Notes under the pieces: generated by a model | Databases searched by the model: none | Told to the model about the DNA's origin: nothing | What the model saw: the letters and a program-made list of their open reading frames with translations, nothing else | Position numbers and translations under genes: made by a program | In this document: positions 5,877 through 10,124 of the stretch, piece after piece | Position numbering within the stretch: position 1 is the first letter of the stretch | Layout: every line of letters begins with the position of its first letter | DNA from: an uncultured Bacillota bacterium | Lineage (GTDB): Bacteria > Bacillota_I > Bacilli_A > Erysipelotrichales > Erysipelotrichaceae | Assembly (NCBI GenBank): GCA_937919165.1 | Contig: CALFPO010000056.1 | Coordinates: 1 to 10,124, forward strand | Length of the DNA: 10,124 nt | Direction of reading: 5' to 3'

Positions 5877-8179
5877 TACAATAATGCCTCTTGGATAACC
5901 TGGTCTACCTTCTCTACTGGAATGTATGTCACATCATTCTTGACGGTATCAGGTACATCATCAAGATCCTTCAGATTGCCTTTAGGAATGATGATTGTCT
6001 TGATGCCACTGCGATGAGCAGCCAAAGACTTCTCTTTCAATCCGCCAATAGGCAGGACATTACCTCTCAAAGTAACTTCACCAGTCATGGCAAGATCCTT
6101 CTTGACCGCTCTATTGGTCAAAGCCGATACCAAAGCGGTAGTCAATGTGACACCGGCTGATGGTCCATCTTTAGGAACAGCGCCTTCTGGAACATGGATG
6201 TGGATGTCATGTTTATCGAAGAATTCTATTGGGATGCCATATTTCTTGGCATTAGCCTTGATATAGTCTAGCGCAATCTTGGTTGATTCGACCATGACGT
6301 CGCCCAATTGGCCTGTCACAACCAAGTTTCCTTTGCCTTCAAAGTAGTTGACTTCAACAGGAAGGATATCTCCGCCAAATGAAGTATAAGCCAGTCCTGT
6401 AACGACACCGATCTGGTTCTTCTTTTCTTTGGTTCCATATTCGAACATCTCATGGCCAAGCCACTTGTTGATAAGCTTCTTGGTAACCTTGACGCTCTTC
6501 TTCTTTTCCTTGAGTATCTCAAGCACTGTCTTTCGGCAACATGTACCGATCAATCTTTCAAGCTGTCTGACACCAGCTTCTCTTGTATAGTGTCTGATCA
6601 GATAGACAATGATATCATCTTCGAGCACCATCTGTTTCTCTTTCAGGCCATTCAGATTCATCTGCTTACTCAACAGATGGTTTTTGGCAATCATCATCTT
6701 TTCATACTCTGTGTAGCTTGAAAGCTCTATTATCTCAAGACGATCCAATAATGCAGGCGGTATATTCTCGCGATAGTTGGCAGTACAGATAAACAGAACA
6801 TCAGAAAGATCATAAGGCTCTTCAAGATAATGATCCGAGAACATGCTGTTCTGTTCTGGATCCAGTACTTCCAGCATAGCGCTTGATGGATCACCCTTAT
6901 AGTCAGATGCCATCTTATCGATCTCGTCAATCAGGAATACAGGATTGAGAACCTGAGCTCTCTTCATACCCTGAATGATGCGTCCTGGCATAGATCCAAG
7001 ATATGTACGGCGATGGCCCCTGATCTCTGCTTCATCGCGAACGCCGCCAAGACTGATCTTCACGAATTTTCTGTCCAATGCACGAGCTACAGATTTTGCC
7101 AATGACGTCTTGCCGACTCCAGGAGGACCTACAAGACAGATTATAGGTGACTTCAATGAATTGGTCATCTGTTTGACCGCAAGATATTCAAGTATTCTTT
7201 CCTTGACCTTATCAAGTCCATAATGATCTTCATCCAGAATGCGTGATGCATCATCAAGATCATCGTTATCTACAGATTTCTGATACCATGGCACATTAAG
7301 CAGCCATTCAAGATAGGTTCTAATGACGCCTGTCTCTCCGGTTGTAGGAGGAAGCATCTCATAATGCCTGAATTCTTCTCTCGCCTTAATCTTGACATTT
7401 TCAGGATATGGCTCATTTTCCAGCTTCTCTTTCAGATCATCGATATCTGAACCAGATTCGCTTCCGCCAAGTTCATCTTTGATGGCCTTCAGCTTCTCTC
7501 TTAGATAATAGTCACGCTGACCATCTTCAATGCTTTCCTTGACCTTCTCATTGAGTTCCTGTTCGATCTTGTCCATATTTCTTTCTTTTTCAATATGTTC
7601 AAGCATCATGTTTACTCTTTCCATGACATTGTTCTGTTCAAGGAAAAGTTGCTTATCGGCAGTGGTCTGGATATATATCTGTGCAAAAGTATCGGCTAGA
7701 ACTGATGCCAAACCTGCATCGAATACAGAAAGCTGACGCAATGGAAAACCAGGTCTTGCGTATTTCTGGGCTATCACATTGAATTCAGCAATAGCCTTTT
7801 TGCATACAGCTTCTATCTCGCTGTTGTCGTCAATGATATCGTGAAGTTCTTCAATTTCTACGAAATTAACATCATCCTTGATGAAATGCTTATTGATCTT
7901 GCATCTGGTCAGACCTGAAAATACTACCTTCAGATGATCATCTCTTTCCCTGGAGCTCTTTATATGGCAGATTGTACCTACATCATAGACATCATCAGGA
8001 GTTGGATTGTCTATTGTAAGGTCAACCTGGGAAACGATGACCATATTAAGATTGTAAGCAAGTGCATAGTTTACTGCATCAATGCTGAGTTTTCTTCCGA
8101 CTTCAATCGAAAGATCCTGCATCGGAAATATGACTGCACCACGCGTGCACAATAATGGGTATGAATAACTGCTACTCAT
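5876..8179 (-). CDS. lon: ATP-dependent Lon protease (LonA type)
   Basis: A 767-residue hexameric AAA+ serine protease that degrades misfolded and regulatory proteins. The N-terminal substrate-recognition LON domain spans about residues 5-200 (start YPLLCTRGAVIFPM). A coiled-coil linker follows (about 195-260). The ATPase has Walker A GPPGVGKT (351-358) and Walker B FLIDEID (415-421). The C-terminal protease domain carries the catalytic dyad Ser674 in PKDGPSAGV and Lys717 in GGLKEKSLAAHR, 43 residues apart as in Escherichia coli Lon. Length and motifs are those of a normal active LonA. The start is fixed by a strong AAGGAGG (8186-8192) 6 bases before the ATG. A hairpin terminator lies between it and the trigger factor gene, leaving no room for a promoter, so expression may depend on read-through or on a promoter inside tig. 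No CIRCE operator was seen. Confidence 0.97.
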   Translation of the reverse strand: MSSSYSYPLLCTRGAVIFPMQDLSIEVGRKLSIDAVNYALAYNLNMVIVSQVDLTIDNPTPDDVYDVGTICHIKSSRERDDHLKVVFSGLTRCKINKHFIKDDVNFVEIEELHDIIDDNSEIEAVCKKAIAEFNVIAQKYARPGFPLRQLSVFDAGLASVLADTFAQIYIQTTADKQLFLEQNNVMERVNMMLEHIEKERNMDKIEQELNEKVKESIEDGQRDYYLREKLKAIKDELGGSESGSDIDDLKEKLENEPYPENVKIKAREEFRHYEMLPPTTGETGVIRTYLEWLLNVPWYQKSVDNDDLDDASRILDEDHYGLDKVKERILEYLAVKQMTNSLKSPIICLVGPPGVGKTSLAKSVARALDRKFVKISLGGVRDEAEIRGHRRTYLGSMPGRIIQGMKRAQVLNPVFLIDEIDKMASDYKGDPSSAMLEVLDPEQNSMFSDHYLEEPYDLSDVLFICTANYRENIPPALLDRLEIIELSSYTEYEKMMIAKNHLLSKQMNLNGLKEKQMVLEDDIIVYLIRHYTREAGVRQLERLIGTCCRKTVLEILKEKKKSVKVTKKLINKWLGHEMFEYGTKEKKNQIGVVTGLAYTSFGGDILPVEVNYFEGKGNLVVTGQLGDVMVESTKIALDYIKANAKKYGIPIEFFDKHDIHIHVPEGAVPKDGPSAGVTLTTALVSALTNRAVKKDLAMTGEVTLRGNVLPIGGLKEKSLAAHRSGIKTIIIPKGNLKDLDDVPDTVKNDVTYIPVEKVDQVIQEALL

Positions 8180-8200
8180 CTGCTACCTCCTTATGATTGA

Positions 8201-8222
8201 TTAAAAGACGCAAAGCGTCTTT
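8201..8222 (-). terminator. Short hairpin terminator/attenuator between tig and lon
   Basis: On the minus strand AAAGACGC (complement of 8215-8222) pairs perfectly with GCGTCTTT (complement of 8204-8211) around a TTT loop. The T run continues for a base or two and is followed by AATCAATC. It begins directly after the tandem TAATAA stop of the trigger factor frame. It has an intrinsic-terminator shape but a short U tract, so partial read-through into lon is likely. Confidence 0.65.
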
Positions 8223-8223
8223 A

Positions 8224-10124
8224 TTATTTCTTGAGAAGTTCTAGTGCCTTGTTCAGCAGCAAGTCATCAGTCAAACTGCTATCTGGAATCAGTGACTTGA
8301 TTTCTTCTGCTTCCATGCCGTACTGTTCGGCAATCTTCTTATATTCGTTCTCGATATCTTCAGCACTTACTTCAAGCTTTTCGTTCTTTGCGATATTGCT
8401 TAAGCCAAGATTGATCTTGATTCTCTTGATGGCATCATCTTTCATTGATTCTTTCATTGAATCGATTGTCTGACCGGTAATGCTCAAGAACTGCTGTAAT
8501 GCCAGACCCTGCTGCATCAGCCTCTGTTCATATGACTGAACCATTGTATCAAGTTCGCTGTTGATCATGACTTCTGGAATCTCAACTTCAGTCATTTCTG
8601 CAAGCTTATCCATCAGATCATTGTCAGCCTTATTCTTAGCTTCATTCTCTTTCTTTTCACTCAGTTTCTTCTTGGTATCTTCCTTCAGTTCATCAACGGT
8701 ATTGATGCCGTCCATCTTTAGTTCTTTGACGAATTCATCATCCAAAAGTGGAAGAACCTTCTTCTTGATTTCATGAACTGTTACATTAAAGGTTGTTTCC
8801 TTGCCCTTAAGATTTTCTGCCTGATAGTCCTCTGGGAAAGTAACCTTGATCTCTTTGGTCTCTTCTGGCTTCATGCCGATAAGCTGTTCCTCGAATCCAG
8901 GAATGAAAGATCCTGAACCGATGACAAGATCATAGTTCTCACCCTTGCCGCCATCAAAAGGAACACCATCAAGGAATCCTTCAAAATCGATGACTGTCGT
9001 ATCGCCATTCTCAACTTCGCCATCTTCCTTGATTTCAAGATCAGCTTTTCTATCAAGAAGATCAGCAATCTGATCGTCTACTTCCTTGTCATCAACCTTT
9101 ACCTCATCAACCTTATATTCAAGCTTCTTGTAGTCACCAAGCTTTACATCAGGCATTACAGGAAGTTCAAAAGTCATGACGCACTTGTCATCATCGATAG
9201 AATCAAGTCTTAAGCTAGGTCTATCTATGAGTTCAATGTTGTGCTCTTTGATAGCTTCATCTAAAGCGCCTTGCGCCAGATTTTCTGCAGCATCAAGAAG
9301 CACCTTGTTGTTGTTTATATACTTCTCAACGATATGCCTTGGAGCCTGACCTTTTCTGAAGCCTTTAACTTCGATTTCGGATGCATTCTTCTTGAAAGCC
9401 TTCTCAATGGCATTCTTCCAAGATTCTCCTTCTAATGTGCATGTTACTTCTGCTTTTGCATTTTCTATTTTCTTAATATCAATAATAGTTCTAACTAATT
9501 CAGATTCATAATATGATGATTTATTTAGAATTGGTGAAAATCTGAATAACATTGAATAGTTAGATGATTCAACAACAACTAAATATCCGCAGTAATTACC
9601 AACTTCTATTTCAGATACTGTTGCAATACAGCCTAAACTTTCACATATAAGCTGTACATCATATGCAAGCTGTTTAGATATTGTTATGAAATGAATATCT
9701 GTATGCATTCGGCTACAGTTACTACTATCAAAAATACCTCTGATTATTTCTGCACGATTCTCAATACTGTTGTATTTATAGACATCAGGAATAAATTGTG
9801 TCGTAAGTTTAGTTTTTGTTAAATTCATTGATTCAATAACTGCATAGATATCATCAGTAACAACGAATTGATTCAGTTTATTATTGTTATCTGAGGACTT
9901 AATATAACAGTTATCAGGAATATTATCAGCTATGTACTGATACACATCAAACGCATTAGTTTTAAAAAATATACTATCTTGATTATTGAATAACACTCCA
10001 TTGCCGATTAAATAACCTAACAGATATGGATTAATAATTAATTCCTGTTCTGCAAACTCAACAGGTTTACACACATCAACTGCATGTGCCTTATATCCTA
10101 CTGCTGTGAGTCTCATATCTCGTG
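8224..10124 (-). CDS. tig: Trigger factor in frame with an N-terminal intein-like segment (5' end beyond right edge)
   Basis: The C-terminal part of this frame (8224 to about 9480, about 418 residues) is a complete trigger factor, the ribosome-bound chaperone that receives nascent chains. Numbering from the ATG at 10116, the ribosome-binding domain holds GFRKGQAP (252-259). The FKBP-type prolyl isomerase domain is about 371-450 (GDTTVIDFEGFLDG...GSGSFIPGFE). The helical C-terminal chaperone arms fill 455-630. Normal trigger factors begin about 7-9 residues before the IENAKAEVTC segment (218-226). Here no ATG, GTG or TTG occurs there, and the frame continues without a stop through 213 further residues to the right edge. 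Those residues look like an intein/LAGLIDADG endonuclease. The nearest upstream in-frame Met (residue 189) has no ribosome site. tig precedes lon as in Bacilli, although clpX, often between them, is absent. It is either a true fusion or an assembly chimera. The trigger factor identity itself is secure. Confidence 0.9.
   Translation of the reverse strand, partial: RDMRLTAVGYKAHAVDVCKPVEFAEQELIINPYLLGYLIGNGVLFNNQDSIFFKTNAFDVYQYIADNIPDNCYIKSSDNNNKLNQFVVTDDIYAVIESMNLTKTKLTTQFIPDVYKYNSIENRAEIIRGIFDSSNCSRMHTDIHFITISKQLAYDVQLICESLGCIATVSEIEVGNYCGYLVVVESSNYSMLFRFSPILNKSSYYESELVRTIIDIKKIENAKAEVTCTLEGESWKNAIEKAFKKNASEIEVKGFRKGQAPRHIVEKYINNNKVLLDAAENLAQGALDEAIKEHNIELIDRPSLRLDSIDDDKCVMTFELPVMPDVKLGDYKKLEYKVDEVKVDDKEVDDQIADLLDRKADLEIKEDGEVENGDTTVIDFEGFLDGVPFDGGKGENYDLVIGSGSFIPGFEEQLIGMKPEETKEIKVTFPEDYQAENLKGKETTFNVTVHEIKKKVLPLLDDEFVKELKMDGINTVDELKEDTKKKLSEKKENEAKNKADNDLMDKLAEMTEVEIPEVMINSELDTMVQSYEQRLMQQGLALQQFLSITGQTIDSMKESMKDDAIKRIKINLGLSNIAKNEKLEVSAEDIENEYKKIAEQYGMEAEEIKSLIPDSSLTDDLLLNKALELLKK
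9478..10124 (-). other. Intein-like segment with degenerate LAGLIDADG homing endonuclease
   Basis: This is the 5' part of the trigger factor frame. Residues 30-40 (PYLLGYLIGNG; motif at 9997-10023) match LAGLIDADG motif 1, as found after the Hint N-terminal part of inteins. About 90 residues later, IRGIFDSSN (125-133; 9718-9744) matches motif 2. ISKQLAYDVQLICESLGCIATV (146-167) has the usual post-motif helix with SLG. RTIIDIKKI (209-217) resembles the segment just before the C-terminal splice blocks. Both catalytic acids are changed (Asn39, Ser132), so endonuclease activity is probably lost. Intein blocks F and G, with the terminal His-Asn, are absent because trigger factor sequence begins there. 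The N-terminal splice block would lie beyond the edge. My hand count gives about 30% GC, against about 40% for the adjacent trigger factor sequence at 9301-9420, which suggests a foreign origin. A free-standing LAGLIDADG maturase-like protein is an alternative. Confidence 0.62.

Noticed and set aside
5891..7736. Plus-strand and alternate-frame short frames inside lon
   Set aside because: All lie within the intact Lon coding region, with no independent support.
8180..8500. CIRCE/HrcA heat-shock operator or CtsR site upstream of lon
   Set aside because: I looked for the TTAGCACTC inverted repeat and for tandem GGTCAAA-like heptads, and saw neither.
9478..10124. Group I or group II intron hosting the LAGLIDADG frame
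   Set aside because: The frame is continuous with trigger factor and the motif context (PYLLGYLIG, RTIIDI) is intein-like. No intron 3' domain V-like hairpin or group I core was recognised at the join.

Overview
This looks like chromosome of a Bacillota (Firmicutes) bacterium. The evidence is clear Shine-Dalgarno sites (AGGAGG, AAGGAGG), a T-box leader on a tRNA synthetase gene, moderate-to-low GC, and a tig / lon / engB / valS neighbourhood that resembles the tig-clpX-lon-ysxC ... valS region of Bacilli. Erysipelotrichia is a reasonable guess, but it is inference only. Nearly everything is on the minus strand, so transcription runs from right to left.

Right part (5316-10124, minus): a trigger factor gene (tig), then lon protease, then the ribosome-assembly GTPase engB. 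lon and engB overlap by one base (TAATG). A short terminator-like hairpin separates tig from lon. Together these genes cover nascent-chain folding, degradation of damaged proteins and 50S maturation. The notable oddity is here: the trigger factor has no start codon of its own. Its reading frame runs without interruption into about 640 bp of AT-rich sequence encoding an intein-like segment with a two-motif LAGLIDADG endonuclease, and it is still open at the right edge. Both LAGLIDADG motifs have lost the usual catalytic acid, and no intein C-terminal splice block is present. This is either a genuine recombination (a dead intein/homing endonuclease remnant fused to tig) or an assembly chimera.

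Middle (4061-5319): a PnuC-type nicotinamide riboside/mononucleotide transporter on the plus strand, divergent from a GNAT acetyltransferase of the RimJ/RimL type on the minus strand. pnuC converges on engB. Their TAA stop codons overlap in a TTAA that lies in the loop of one perfect 10-bp hairpin, which probably serves as the terminator for both genes.

Left part (1-4060, minus): a promoter and T-box riboswitch lead into valS (valyl-tRNA synthetase). An alpha/beta hydrolase follows and is translationally coupled to valS (TAGTG). After it comes a separately promoted gene for a very lysine/alanine-rich, histone H1-like protein, which runs off the left edge inside a 30-bp tandem repeat. No tRNA, rRNA, CRISPR array or transposase was seen, and no gene-free stretch exceeds 300 bases.
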